Origin: Planctomycetota bacterium
GTDB taxonomy: Bacteria; Planctomycetota; Phycisphaerae; UBA1845
NCBI GenBank assembly: GCA_024276605.1
Contig: JAJRWX010000012.1
Span: forward strand, 1-56,607
Length of the DNA stretch: 56,607 nucleotides
Reading direction: 5' to 3'
Shown piece by piece: positions 34,878 to 43,534 of the stretch (position 1 is the stretch's first letter; each line of letters opens with the position of its first letter). The position numbers were made by a program, and so were the translations under genes. Below the pieces are notes generated by a model, which saw nothing but the letters and a program-made list of their open reading frames with translations, was not told the origin of the DNA and did no database searches.

Positions 34878-36518
34878 TTATTGAAAATCGCTGGACGCCG
34901 CATACCCCCACGGCCCATGCAAATTTTTCTCATCAGGTTGTGACTCCAACATAGCTTGCAGTGTTAGCGCTTCATCACCGTCTGCATCTACGTGACGCTC
35001 ACCCTCAATGATCCCAAGCAAATACAGTTCGAAGTTAGTCGGGTCATTGACGCCATCCGTCGGCAACGAAACCGGTTGATGGGCTTCCAGTGGCGAAACG
35101 ATTTCAGGCGTCACCAAAACAACCAACTCACTTAGCGATCGTTGATAACTCACTGACCTGAACAATGCACCTAGCACCGGCAATTCACCAATGCCCGGCA
35201 ACTGACTCGACAATCCGTTTATGCGCTCGTTAAGCAAACCGGCAATGGCAATCGTCTGACCACTACCCAATTCAATGGTCGTTTCAGTCGAGCGCGAGGA
35301 CAATCCCGGCACGACAAAACCTTCGATCTGAACGGCTGTGGTGAAATCAAGGTCAGACACCTCAGGTGCTACGCGCAGCCTGATCGTTTGAGAATTACGT
35401 ACAATCGGTGTGAAATTCAAACGCACGCCGAATTCACGAAACTCAATAGTCACCTGTTGATTACCCTGCGGAACAGGAATCGGAAATTCTCCACCCGCAA
35501 GAAATGTCGCCGTCTCGCCACTAATCGCCACGAGGTTCGGCTCGGCAAGAATATGCGCCAATTGGTTATCAACCAAAGCCCGTAAAAACAATTGCATCTG
35601 AAGACGAGGAAAACCAAGTGAAGCTGTCGCGGCATTACTTATAATAATACCGTCCGTATCCGTCAAAAACGGAATGGCCCCTGTAACCGAAGCATCACCG
35701 GCAGCACCGATATTAATCGGATTGATGCCACCAATTTGGTTTACCGCAAATCCGTCACGTACATTATTACCGGCCAGGAAACCGTTTATCCCTAACTCAC
35801 GCGTTGCACGACGTGATACTTCAGCAACAATGCATTTCAAAAGCACCTGCTGCTCACCGGCTACCTGAAGATAATTCAACACACGTATCAATTTGCTCTG
35901 TGAACCACCACCGCCGCTGGCAGCGCCACCACCACCGCCACCGGCGCCTTGCCTTGTGTACGGTACAAAAAGTTCAGCCAGCTTGGCCATACGCTCTGCA
36001 TATAAGGAATTGGTTACAGTTCCTGTCAGGACTACACGACCCATCAGAGAGCTAGCATGTGCATCACCTAGTGGGTCAATCTCTTTGAATGTTGCATTCA
36101 GCCTGTCAAGATCAAGTTCAACCGTCACACGAAGCACATATTGCTGATCGGATTTATCCCATAGTACAATGTTCGTTTGGCCATGATTCTTACCGGTAAT
36201 CAATAGTTGCTTAGGACTAATTGGCTGAACCGAAGCAATCTCACCTGCAACGACATCCGCACGCGCCACTTCGACTGTCGTTTGTATGATGACGCTACGA
36301 TTTTGCGGAACCAAAACCTGGCGCGAATCACTCGCCACATCTACGAGCTTCACACCAAATTTAGACGTACGATCACTCTGCGCTTGCACCGCTGGAGCCG
36401 TGGAAAAGAAAACAACGCACACGGCTATTATCATCATCCCATAACGAATCATTGTATTCACCCTTGCTGCGCTCTTAAGCCTCCGAGCGCGCTGATCTTC
36501 CATGACCTTCGGACGCAT
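34878..36518 (-). CDS. cpaC: Tad pilus outer-membrane secretin CpaC/RcpA
   Basis: A 546-residue secretin forming the outer-membrane pore for the Flp pilus. The signal peptide is late (ends APAVQAQ at about residue 47) after a basic leader. A BON/N-domain region follows (QNRSVIIQTTVEVARADVVA; GKNHGQTNIVLWDK), then a Gly-rich linker with six consecutive Gly. The secretin domain has ILAEPNLVAISGETATFLAGG, GVRLNFTPIV and the end motif ELVVLVTPEIVSPL. The start is ATG 36518, 10 bases after the cpaB stop with GGGGGG 8 bases upstream; a longer frame would overlap cpaB. Confidence 0.92.
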   Translation of the reverse strand: MRPKVMEDQRARRLKSAARVNTMIRYGMMIIAVCVVFFSTAPAVQAQSDRTSKFGVKLVDVASDSRQVLVPQNRSVIIQTTVEVARADVVAGEIASVQPISPKQLLITGKNHGQTNIVLWDKSDQQYVLRVTVELDLDRLNATFKEIDPLGDAHASSLMGRVVLTGTVTNSLYAERMAKLAELFVPYTRQGAGGGGGGAASGGGGSQSKLIRVLNYLQVAGEQQVLLKCIVAEVSRRATRELGINGFLAGNNVRDGFAVNQIGGINPINIGAAGDASVTGAIPFLTDTDGIIISNAATASLGFPRLQMQLFLRALVDNQLAHILAEPNLVAISGETATFLAGGEFPIPVPQGNQQVTIEFREFGVRLNFTPIVRNSQTIRLRVAPEVSDLDFTTAVQIEGFVVPGLSSRSTETTIELGSGQTIAIAGLLNERINGLSSQLPGIGELPVLGALFRSVSYQRSLSELVVLVTPEIVSPLEAHQPVSLPTDGVNDPTNFELYLLGIIEGERHVDADGDEALTLQAMLESQPDEKNLHGPWGYAASSDFQ

Positions 36519-36528
36519 ATCTGCCCCC

Positions 36529-37593
36529 CTAGTTATCGGAGTTCTCGTTCTGTTTTCTGAAGTCACCTGAAGCCTCTTCACCACCGCCAGGCTGGAAAGT
36601 GTTTTTACCAGGTGAGCGTGTGACACCATTCTGACTAGGGGCCACTCTAGATACGGGTCCGGAACCTACGCCTACGATACGCCGCGAATCAGGCCCCGCA
36701 AACGTACGCTGTTCTACCGTCGTTTGTCCAGTTTTTTTCGATGTTGTGTAAATAGCCATCCCCACAGGATCGGGTTCCATTTGACGATGGGCCACCCTGT
36801 TCATACGAGGATTTGGAATAGGCGTGGTAGTTTGGGCCGTCTCTACAGGCTTGGGTGGTTCTTCACCATTGTTGTAAAGATCGTGATCGTTCGCAGTATT
36901 GGCTACAAAATCCGCTTCATCACCTTGGCCACGCATCGAAAGCGTAATCTTCCCTCTCGTAGATGCCAGGTGCAACTTAGCCACATCCCTTACGGCAACT
37001 AATAGCGTCGCGGACTTGGCAGGTTTAATATTGCCCTGCCCAGACTCTTTTCCGGTCATGGTTCGACCAATGGCGGCAACTTGTACATTTTGCAGAATGA
37101 CTTCAGCGATCGTATGTCGCTTGTTTCGACCACTACCTTCCACGTCCATCACCACGATCACGTCTACCCAATCCCCCGGCTGAAGTTGATAGGCAACACC
37201 CGTTACTTCATCTATTTTAACAGACACTGCGCGGAAGCCATGCGGAATACGACCGGTCATACCCGCAGGCGTACCCTTGGGAGCCAGCATAGACGACAAG
37301 AATATCGCGTTTTGAGGAATGGCTTTACCGGTAACACGATTCTCTAAATCTTCCATGGTCAACGGTTTTTCGTTGGTTGGAAACATTTTTGTTTCCGTTG
37401 TTTCAAACTCCTCCACAAGTCCCGGCGTGATTTTAGTAAACGCCTTCACATCTTCTCGCGCACGAACCAATTTCACGGTTGTCACCGGCTCTGTTGAGCC
37501 TCGTGCCTTTTGTAATGCATCAGACAGGAGTTTGACCGCGACGATACCGACGCATAGTCCCAATGCCAAAGGAATAATGGCCTTTCCCTTCAT
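36529..37593 (-). CDS. cpaB: Tad pilus assembly protein CpaB/RcpC (SAF domain)
   Basis: A 354-residue periplasmic protein. An N-terminal membrane anchor (about 5-22) is followed by a SAF-like domain (VKLVRAREDVKAFTKITPG, AIPQNAIFLSSMLAPKGTP) and the RcpC segment (GFRAVSVKIDEVTGVAYQLQ, PGDWVDVIVVMD). The C-terminal 120 residues are low complexity with Pro/Thr/Gly repeats, longer than in most CpaB proteins. The start is ATG 37593, with AGAGGA 5 bases upstream. It opens a two-gene unit with cpaC. Known CpaB proteins help secretin assembly and may bind glycan. Confidence 0.9.
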   Translation of the reverse strand: MKGKAIIPLALGLCVGIVAVKLLSDALQKARGSTEPVTTVKLVRAREDVKAFTKITPGLVEEFETTETKMFPTNEKPLTMEDLENRVTGKAIPQNAIFLSSMLAPKGTPAGMTGRIPHGFRAVSVKIDEVTGVAYQLQPGDWVDVIVVMDVEGSGRNKRHTIAEVILQNVQVAAIGRTMTGKESGQGNIKPAKSATLLVAVRDVAKLHLASTRGKITLSMRGQGDEADFVANTANDHDLYNNGEEPPKPVETAQTTTPIPNPRMNRVAHRQMEPDPVGMAIYTTSKKTGQTTVEQRTFAGPDSRRIVGVGSGPVSRVAPSQNGVTRSPGKNTFQPGGGEEASGDFRKQNENSDN

Positions 37594-37810
37594 GATCAAT
37601 CCTCTTTAGTTGCAACAATTTTTGTGGGTCACCGACTTGATTCAAGTCCAAATCAGCCCGCCCCGTAAACGTCACACCAATCGTGTAACCTGAGTGGTTT
37701 ATCGGAATGTTTTCACCCGAATCGAATCAATCGCCTATTAATTTTTTATTAGGATCACAGACGCGTCTCGCGGCGTGCATCAGCATACTGAAAAACCCAC
37801 CCGCGCGCGG

Positions 37811-37834
37811 AAAAAGGACGCCTAGAGGCGTCCT
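37811..37834 (-). terminator. Rho-independent terminator after tadE
   Basis: On the minus strand AGGACGCC and GGCGTCCT form an 8-bp perfect stem with a 4-base loop (TCTA), followed by TTTTTCC. It lies about 185 bases after the tadE stop; the rest of 37594-38018 shows no gene and should hold the cpaB promoter. Confidence 0.75.
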
Positions 37835-38018
37835 ATCGTGTTGGCTGTAAACCGACTTTTCAGCACTACAGACGCCGATAAGGCATGCTCGATGATCGCG
37901 TAGCGTCGTATCTATGGATAATCGGGATCATCCGAACTGCAACGCTACATCAACCGTTACATCACTATGGAGCTTGCCGCGGTGAATTCGAAATTGATCC
38001 TCACCATGCGTCATCTGA

Positions 38019-38441
38019 TTAAGTGCCTTCCTTACGCATCGAAGCAGATCCTGTCAACGATCCTCCGGAAAACCCAAAATATCCGCCGACTAAGGATACA
38101 TCGTCGTAAGGCACTGTCAGCACAACAGTCTCTACTGGATCACCAGCCGTGGCGTGTGTCATATTGACAGTGTATGTGGACAACCCTGTCGGCGCCATCG
38201 CTTCACTAATTCGCGCGGTCACATTCGCATACGGGTTAACCGAAGTCTGCAACACAGCGATACGAACCCCCTCCCGTGCCGCATGCTGCAAAGTCTGACG
38301 TATCATAAATACATATCCAAACTCGATGATACCCAGTAACATGGTCATCAAAAGCGGTAAAACAACGGCGAATTCGACAACCGCCGTAGCACGTCTACGC
38401 TTTTGGCCCTCATGACGACAAGTACGCAGTAAGAATTTCAT
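38019..38441 (-). CDS. tadE: TadE-like minor pseudopilin
   Basis: A 140-residue protein with the TadE signature: a short basic leader then RATAVVEFAVVLPLLMTML, containing the Glu expected at position 5 of the processed pseudopilin, and a membrane helix. The C-terminal part is a small beta-rich domain with YANVTARISEAM. The start is ATG 38441 (MKFLLRTC), with GGGGGATG upstream overlapping the end of the peptidase gene; the longer frame to 38459 is unlikely. It is presumably processed by the adjacent prepilin peptidase. Confidence 0.85.
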   Translation of the reverse strand: MKFLLRTCRHEGQKRRRATAVVEFAVVLPLLMTMLLGIIEFGYVFMIRQTLQHAAREGVRIAVLQTSVNPYANVTARISEAMAPTGLSTYTVNMTHATAGDPVETVVLTVPYDDVSLVGGYFGFSGGSLTGSASMRKEGT

Positions 38442-38443
38442 GA

Positions 38444-38998
38444 TTACATCCCCCACCAACCGAACATTGTAGCCGCCAGGATCACAAGTGTCCCAGCCGT
38501 AAGAGGTACGCCGTATGGCAACAACTGCGAGGTATTACCGAAACTCTTGGCGGATCCGAATTCCGTAAACATCGTCTGACTATTCGTACACTTAGACCAG
38601 ATAATACCCATGTTGGCACACGCCATGCGCAGACGACCTGATCCAACAATCATCATCACGGCTACGACGCCCCCGATCATGGCACCTAACGCAAATGAGT
38701 AGAATGTGAGCAACGGCCCCATCCACACACCTATCGCTGCCATCAGTTTGACATCACCAGCCCCCATGCCGTGCATCAGCCACGGCACAATCAGCAAGCC
38801 AAACCCAGTCATCAACCCTAAAAAACCTACGCGCAAACCGGACCCACCAAAAAACCAATACTGAACGGCAAACCCGGTGACAATCAAGGCAAGGTTCAAC
38901 CAGTTGGGTACGCGCCGTTGCGCATAATCAATCCACGATGCCAACAACACGCCGGGCACCAAAATTGCACAAGTGACATGCCAAAAACTCATGTCCAT
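38444..38998 (-). CDS. cpaA: Prepilin peptidase CpaA/TadV
   Basis: A 184-residue A24-family aspartic protease with about six membrane helices. The two catalytic Asp residues are in SWIDYAQRRVPNWL (Asp24) and GAGDVKLMAAIGV (the GxGDxK motif). It lacks the N-terminal methylase domain of PilD, as usual for Tad systems. It processes Flp pilins and TadE. The start is ATG 38998, with GAGGAG about 9 bases upstream. The stop lies 2 bases before the tadE start codon, so the two are coupled. Confidence 0.9.
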   Translation of the reverse strand: MDMSFWHVTCAILVPGVLLASWIDYAQRRVPNWLNLALIVTGFAVQYWFFGGSGLRVGFLGLMTGFGLLIVPWLMHGMGAGDVKLMAAIGVWMGPLLTFYSFALGAMIGGVVAVMMIVGSGRLRMACANMGIIWSKCTNSQTMFTEFGSAKSFGNTSQLLPYGVPLTAGTLVILAATMFGWWGM

Positions 38999-39234
38999 GG
39001 AATTCTACTCCTCTTGCAGGCTTCAACAATCTACACACACTTTAGACGCATGGCAGGCAACCAAAGCGTCACACATACGCACGCCATCTCCCCCCTAGAA
39101 ACACGTTTCGTAGTGCATAAAAACAGGTCGGCAGGCGCCGTGGCTCGCACGGTGCCCACCGACCCGGATTTCGAACGGGCGTTTCTACATGGATAGACCA
39201 TCAGTTCGCCCATAGCCTTTCCAGTCAGCAGCGA

Positions 39235-39414
39235 CTAGAGGGCATCGATGTTCGTCTTCACGTCCGCGAACACCGTGTTCACAGACTGGCCGAGTGCACC
39301 CACCGTAGCGATGCAAGCTACGATAATGAGCGCCAGCATAACGGCATATTCCGTCGCCGTTGGGCCATCTTCAGACTTCAGAAAACGTTTGGCCGTGTTC
39401 AAAAACGTATGCAT
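39235..39414 (-). CDS. flp: Flp-type major pilin, copy 2
   Basis: A 59-residue Flp pilin. The leader MHTFLNTAKRFLKSEDG is cut after Gly17 to give PTATEYAVMLALIIVACIAT, with Glu5 and Tyr6 of the mature pilin conserved. The rest is a hydrophobic helix and a short polar tail. The start is ATG 39414, with AGGAG 6-8 bases upstream. It lies 236 bases before the peptidase gene; an imperfect GC-rich hairpin near 39130-39155 lies between them and may attenuate transcription so that pilin is made in excess. Confidence 0.88.
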   Translation of the reverse strand: MHTFLNTAKRFLKSEDGPTATEYAVMLALIIVACIATVGALGQSVNTVFADVKTNIDAL

Positions 39415-39881
39415 AAGAAACTCCTCTCCTCTGGCAGGGCAAAAGCGCCCCAGCGATTAATTTCGAAGGTCATCGTGACTGCATCAACTGGCAACCCGAA
39501 CCCTCAAAGGCAAACCCGGACCTCCAAGGGCCGCGAGTGAAAAACCCTGTGATAGAAGCGTCACGCCCGGCAGAACACCGGCAACTTCGATTCGCTTCTT
39601 TACCGGAGGGAGTTGTCCATGACATGAGAACATGCCCCACATCCCTCCTCATTCAAAGCCTGTCATAGTTGACATGACTCTGTCATCTACACTTACAACG
39701 TAAGAAACAATTCACACATGAGCAAATCCATTTTTAATTATTTTTTTCCCGGCCTTGCTCACCTAATCCTCAGCACAATCATCTTTCGTAAATCAAAGCC
39801 GTAGACCGCAATGGAACCCCACTTGTCGGAATGCCTTACTGCTTTCCACTAACAAAGGTTTTACGCAACACGCTACATGGT
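39415..39881. other. Intergenic region between pilin genes
   Basis: 467 bases with no protein-like ORF. AT-rich DNA at 39700-39760 could hold a promoter for flp copy 2 (reading leftwards), but no box is convincing. Confidence 0.35.
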
Positions 39882-40037
39882 TTACGCCGCAGGCGCGATA
39901 AGCCACGTCATAGGCACATACCCGGTAAGCATGCCGATAAACGTAACCACCAGAAGCGTCAATAGTAGCGCACATTCCGTCGAACTGACCGCTCGCTCGG
40001 ACAACAGAAAACGATAGAGCAAACACTTCTTTTTCAC
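39882..40037 (-). CDS. Divergent Flp-like pilin, third copy
   Basis: A 51-residue ORF starting at GTG 40037, with AGGGGGGACGAC upstream (core 10-14 bases away), and ending TAA. Its sequence KKKCLLYRFLLSERAVSS then TECALLLTLLVVTF aligns with the Flp leaders of its neighbours (RFLKSEDGPTATEYAVML; RFLVDEDGPTTVEYAIML). The cleavage-site Gly is replaced by Ala and the Glu-Tyr pair by Glu-Cys, while the Thr-Glu and the hydrophobic helix remain. It lies 24 bases after the stop of pilin copy 1, so it is co-transcribed. It may be a minor pilin or a decaying duplicate. Confidence 0.6.
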   Translation of the reverse strand: MKKKCLLYRFLLSERAVSSTECALLLTLLVVTFIGMLTGYVPMTWLIAPAA

Positions 40038-40061
40038 GGCGTCGTCCCCCCTGACCTGACA

Positions 40062-40241
40062 TTACACGGCGTTTACTTCAGCCATGATGGCGTCATAAAG
40101 ACCCTGGACGCTGCTTCCAAACGAAGCCATCGTGCTCAACACACCGAACAGAATCACACCGAGCATGATCGCATACTCAACAGTTGTTGGACCGTCCTCG
40201 TCAACAAGAAAACGTGCCGCTTGGCGAATTAAATTTTTCAT
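40062..40241 (-). CDS. flp: Flp-type major pilin, copy 1
   Basis: A 59-residue Flp pilin, the first gene of the Tad locus. The leader MKNLIRQAARFLVDEDG is cut after Gly17, releasing PTTVEYAIMLGVILFGVLST with the conserved Glu5-Tyr6. A C-terminal amphipathic tail follows (GSSVQGLYDAIMAEVNAV). The start is ATG 40241, with AAGGGCG about 6 bases upstream; the longer upstream frame is not protein-like. A TTGACA hexamer lies on the minus strand at 40332-40337, but no -10 box fits. Confidence 0.9.
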   Translation of the reverse strand: MKNLIRQAARFLVDEDGPTTVEYAIMLGVILFGVLSTMASFGSSVQGLYDAIMAEVNAV

Positions 40242-40584
40242 TGGATCGCCCTTCCCCCACAGAGTTCTTTTACCCCCCTCGCAATCCCTCTGCGCGACAG
40301 CGCGCATACAGGAAAGACTGCTAGCCTTAAGTGTCAAATATGTTTTAAGTACCGGCAAATGAGTTCGCGATAATTTTGATCAGTCTTTTCGTTACCGGAC
40401 GTCAATAAATGATGACAGCCGCTTCACTCTTAGGTAGAGTCGCAGCAGCCAGGCGATTACCGGGGCACAAATCCTACCGCTATGAGAATCAAAATCTGTC
40501 AATATCTACCGATAAGTCGACTGGATGAAATGGATACCCTATCAACCATTATCAGCGATAGGCATGTTGGAGGGTTGACGAAAG

Positions 40585-40616
40585 TAAAAAAGGGCGCCGC
40601 CGAAGCAACGCCCTTT
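40585..40616 (-). terminator. Rho-independent terminator after the PDZ gene
   Basis: On the minus strand AAAGGGCG (40616-40609) pairs with CGCCCTTT (40596-40589) around a 12-base loop, followed by TTTTTTACTTT. It lies about 35 bases after the stop of the PDZ protein gene. The remaining gap 40242-40584 shows no gene and should hold the pilin promoter. Confidence 0.8.
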
Positions 40617-40650
40617 CCCATTTACATAACTCGTGTTCAGTCGCTGAGTA

Positions 40651-42084
40651 CTAGTTCAATTCGGCACGCACATCCTGGTATTTCTTAAACAAATCAGGAT
40701 TACGATTCGCCAGATCGTCCTCATTTTCATATAGCTCGATTAACTCAGAATCGCCCTTACGCACCTTAACTTCGATCACGCCATCAGGTCTAACCTCGAA
40801 ACTTTGCTTGATGCCGTCCAGACGCATGACATGCGGTGCACCTTTCAAACGGTTCAATCCGGACACCTGCGATAATGACTGAAGCAGTTCATCAGGCAAT
40901 GCGCCCATGCCTTCTATCTGTTGCAATGCCTCTTGTATCTGCAACTGTGCTAATGCAATATCTTTTTGCGTCTTATTGAAATCTTCCATACCTTGCTGCC
41001 AGAGTAAGATAGAATCATTTAGTTCGTCGGCATCGAAATCAATATTAAAATCGAAATTCAAATCGCCAAGATCTAGATCATCTATCTTGATCTCAAACTG
41101 ATTATCAATGCCTTCGAGTAACTCAGCGGCTTCCGTATCCGCGGCTCGTAGTTCATCGATATTGGCATAAGTCTCGACCGTTTCATCGCCATTACCATCA
41201 CTGCGCGTCACCGTAATCGGTCCATCGCCATCTTGCTCGACGGAAATGTTAACGCCATCATGCTCTGATGTTATATGAACACTCTCCTCGCCATCGTCGA
41301 CATAAATCTTCACCATGTGACTCCCTACTTGGGGCATCAACATCTTGATATTATCCGGCAAGCCTTCCACATCTGAAAGATCACCCAGATCCTTAAAAAT
41401 CCACTCGCCATCGTCGCCGCGTTGGAGGAATTTGGCGCTTGTATGAATCTTTTCTTCTATCTCCGCGAGGGGTGCCGTATGAAATTTCCAAGAAAACTTT
41501 TGAGACTCGTCACGCGAACCGAGCGTAACTGTGAAAGCCTTTTCTTCGCCATCGCGTATCACGACCACGTCAATTTCATCGCCGGGTTTATTGGCCGCTA
41601 CAAGCTTGACCAGCTCGCCGATGTTTGTACCGATGGCCTCACCATCAATAGAAACAACCACATCTTTAGCCTGAAGGCCAACTTGGTCTGCTGGACTGCC
41701 ATCCACAACATCTGTAATGACCACGCCAACTTCTTCTTCACCAGCATCACGCGACCAAACATTCACGAGCGACACGCCTAACCATCCGTGCTCACCGTCA
41801 TCGCTTCTAACCACACGGCGCAACTTCACATGATGTTTTTCGCTGCCTCCATCGTTTTTCACTTCATCGCTCGCAAAGGCAAACACCATGCCATGGCCAG
41901 TGGCATCACCTTCGTCTGTGGTGACAAAGACATGATTACCACCATCTGCACCAACGACCTTTACCATCACCTTGGCAGTCTTGCTGCACTCAATATCATC
42001 ACTATCACTTGAAATACCAACTATCGCCTGAGCAAAAAAATGCGGTACTACAGCGACCAATAAATAAGATACCATCGTGAACAT
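40651..42084 (-). CDS. Exported acidic PDZ-domain protein
   Basis: A 477-residue protein with an N-terminal signal sequence (VSYLLVAVVPHFFAQA). Residues about 97-190 form a PDZ domain: GWLGVSLVNVW, GVVITDVVDGSPADQVGLQA and DVVVSIDGEAIGTNIGELV. No protease catalytic triad is present. The remainder is very acidic (many DG and DD pairs) with a helical segment (about 355-400, KTQKDIALAQLQIQEALQQI) that may form a coiled coil. The start is ATG 42084, with AAGGGAG 8 bases upstream. It follows an ECF sigma factor and anti-sigma factor on the same strand, so it may be a sensor or scaffold in an envelope response. Its own terminator lies at 40585-40616. Confidence 0.75.
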   Translation of the reverse strand: MFTMVSYLLVAVVPHFFAQAIVGISSDSDDIECSKTAKVMVKVVGADGGNHVFVTTDEGDATGHGMVFAFASDEVKNDGGSEKHHVKLRRVVRSDDGEHGWLGVSLVNVWSRDAGEEEVGVVITDVVDGSPADQVGLQAKDVVVSIDGEAIGTNIGELVKLVAANKPGDEIDVVVIRDGEEKAFTVTLGSRDESQKFSWKFHTAPLAEIEEKIHTSAKFLQRGDDGEWIFKDLGDLSDVEGLPDNIKMLMPQVGSHMVKIYVDDGEESVHITSEHDGVNISVEQDGDGPITVTRSDGNGDETVETYANIDELRAADTEAAELLEGIDNQFEIKIDDLDLGDLNFDFNIDFDADELNDSILLWQQGMEDFNKTQKDIALAQLQIQEALQQIEGMGALPDELLQSLSQVSGLNRLKGAPHVMRLDGIKQSFEVRPDGVIEVKVRKGDSELIELYENEDDLANRNPDLFKKYQDVRAELN

Positions 42085-42195
42085 TTGAAAACTCCCTTTC
42101 GTTGTCTATCAAATATGACTGTTTTGGCTATCAATCATTCATATTGACGTGCAGCACGGATACGCAGCACGTAACGTTTCATTTCATCATATCCA

Positions 42196-42810
42196 CTACA
42201 TTTGGCCCCACTCTTTGGCAGGCACCATGCGTTGTTTCGGTTTGCGTATGGTGCGCAGTCGATTTACTTCGATCCAATAAAAGTTTCCGTCATCACCTAT
42301 CACACCAATAACCTCTCTGCCATTGTCGCGCTGAATGCGAGGCTCGCGCCAATCGACATAGCGCATCATGCCATCTTGCCGGCTCGGCTGTGTGATGACA
42401 GGTTGTGTGACACCCATTGGTAAATCTGTCATAGGCTGCGCTCGTTGAACTACTTTCGGTGCTTGTGGTTGATCGAAGTTTAACGATGGGATGGGGATAA
42501 CCAGCGCCATCACCGCTGCAGCTATCGCACCCGCTACGAGCCAACCATATCGTTTATGCGCCGACCAGCGGTGCATATTCAACTGTGACGGTAAGTCGTC
42601 ACTATTAAACCGTGGGGAAATAGAGGCGTAATCATCATCCATCGCAGCCGAGGCAAGGGCATCGATTTGTTTATATTCTTCAAACAACACACGGGCATTA
42701 GGGTTTTTAAGCAGTTCACGGTCCAGCTCAAGCGACTGCTCTGGTGACAATTCACCGTCCAGCTTTCGCACAATCAACCACTCAATATCATTCAAATCAT
42801 GTTTAGTCAT
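42196..42810 (-). CDS. Membrane-bound anti-sigma factor
   Basis: A 204-residue single-pass protein. The N-terminal cytoplasmic part resembles anti-sigma domains that bind ECF factors (EWLIVRKLDGELSPEQSLEL, then LLKNPNARVLFEEYKQID), without a zinc motif of the HxxxCxxC type. One transmembrane helix is at 88-107. The outer part is Gln/Pro-rich and ends in a small basic domain. The start is ATG 42810, 4 bases after the sigma gene stop, a standard arrangement for sigma/anti-sigma pairs. Confidence 0.75.
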   Translation of the reverse strand: MTKHDLNDIEWLIVRKLDGELSPEQSLELDRELLKNPNARVLFEEYKQIDALASAAMDDDYASISPRFNSDDLPSQLNMHRWSAHKRYGWLVAGAIAAAVMALVIPIPSLNFDQPQAPKVVQRAQPMTDLPMGVTQPVITQPSRQDGMMRYVDWREPRIQRDNGREVIGVIGDDGNFYWIEVNRLRTIRKPKQRMVPAKEWGQM

Positions 42811-42814
42811 GACC

Positions 42815-43387
42815 TCATCCCACCTTACCCTTTAGCGATTCGCGCAACAGGCGCCGCGCACGAACTAATCGCGTTTCTATCGAATCCACCGGCATAGCCA
42901 TAGCAGCAGCAATTTCTCGATATGACCATCCGTTCATATGGCGTAACACGAACGGCTCACGATACAAAGCCGGCAACGCCATAATCGCACTTTTCACTTG
43001 CCGATGTTGCTCCTCCCGAATCGCCTCAGCAGATCCGGACGATTCCTCATTCGGCTGCATGACCTCGAAAGGCATTGGCCCGGACCGCTGTCGGCGTCGC
43101 GTAACGTCACGACCGGCATCAATGGCTGCGTTACGTGCCAAGCGATAAACCCAAGGCCGCCAGCGCCGTTTGTCGCGTAGCTTTTTCGCCTGCGTCCATA
43201 TGCCCAACCAAACCTGTTGAACAACATCTTCACAACGATCCCAATCACCCAATATGCCAAACACGACACTACGAACCCAGCGATCCTGTCGGCGCACAAA
43301 CTCATCAAAGGCGTAGCGGTCACCCGTCTGAATCGCCTCGAAAACCGTAACTTCCGGATCAAATTCGTCGGTTAACGCCACCGTCAT
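42815..43387 (-). CDS. ECF-type RNA polymerase sigma factor
   Basis: A 190-residue group 4 sigma factor. Region 2 is AFDEFVRRQDRWVRSVVFGI, DRCEDVVQQVWLGIWTQAKK and RRWRPWVYRLARNAAIDAGR. Region 4 is ALPALYREPFVLRHMNGWSY, then REIAAAMAMPVDSIETRLVR. It should direct RNA polymerase to its own operon and envelope genes under anti-sigma control. The start is ATG 43387 (MTVALTDEF); the AGGTGAG just before it is closer than usual. Between it and DnaE (43388-43534) lies a 7-bp hairpin (43457-43486) that may end dnaE transcription, without a T-run. Confidence 0.88.
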   Translation of the reverse strand: MTVALTDEFDPEVTVFEAIQTGDRYAFDEFVRRQDRWVRSVVFGILGDWDRCEDVVQQVWLGIWTQAKKLRDKRRWRPWVYRLARNAAIDAGRDVTRRRQRSGPMPFEVMQPNEESSGSAEAIREEQHRQVKSAIMALPALYREPFVLRHMNGWSYREIAAAMAMPVDSIETRLVRARRLLRESLKGKVG

Positions 43388-43534
43388 CTCACCTAAACAG
43401 ACGTTCGACTACCCAGCCAACCTGTCATATAAATTATAAATGATCACCCGATAAGTCCTTCAACTCCACCAATAGGCGATTGAAGGTGCGGCAAGGGGGG
43501 TTCGATGCGTCACAGGTATTCTCTGGGCAGATGC

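Noticed and set aside
30000-40500. Sigma-54 promoters upstream of the pilus genes as targets of the NtrC-type regulator
   Set aside because: I looked for TGGCAC-N5-TTGC on the coding strand upstream of the pilin, cpaB and cpaE genes and found no acceptable match.
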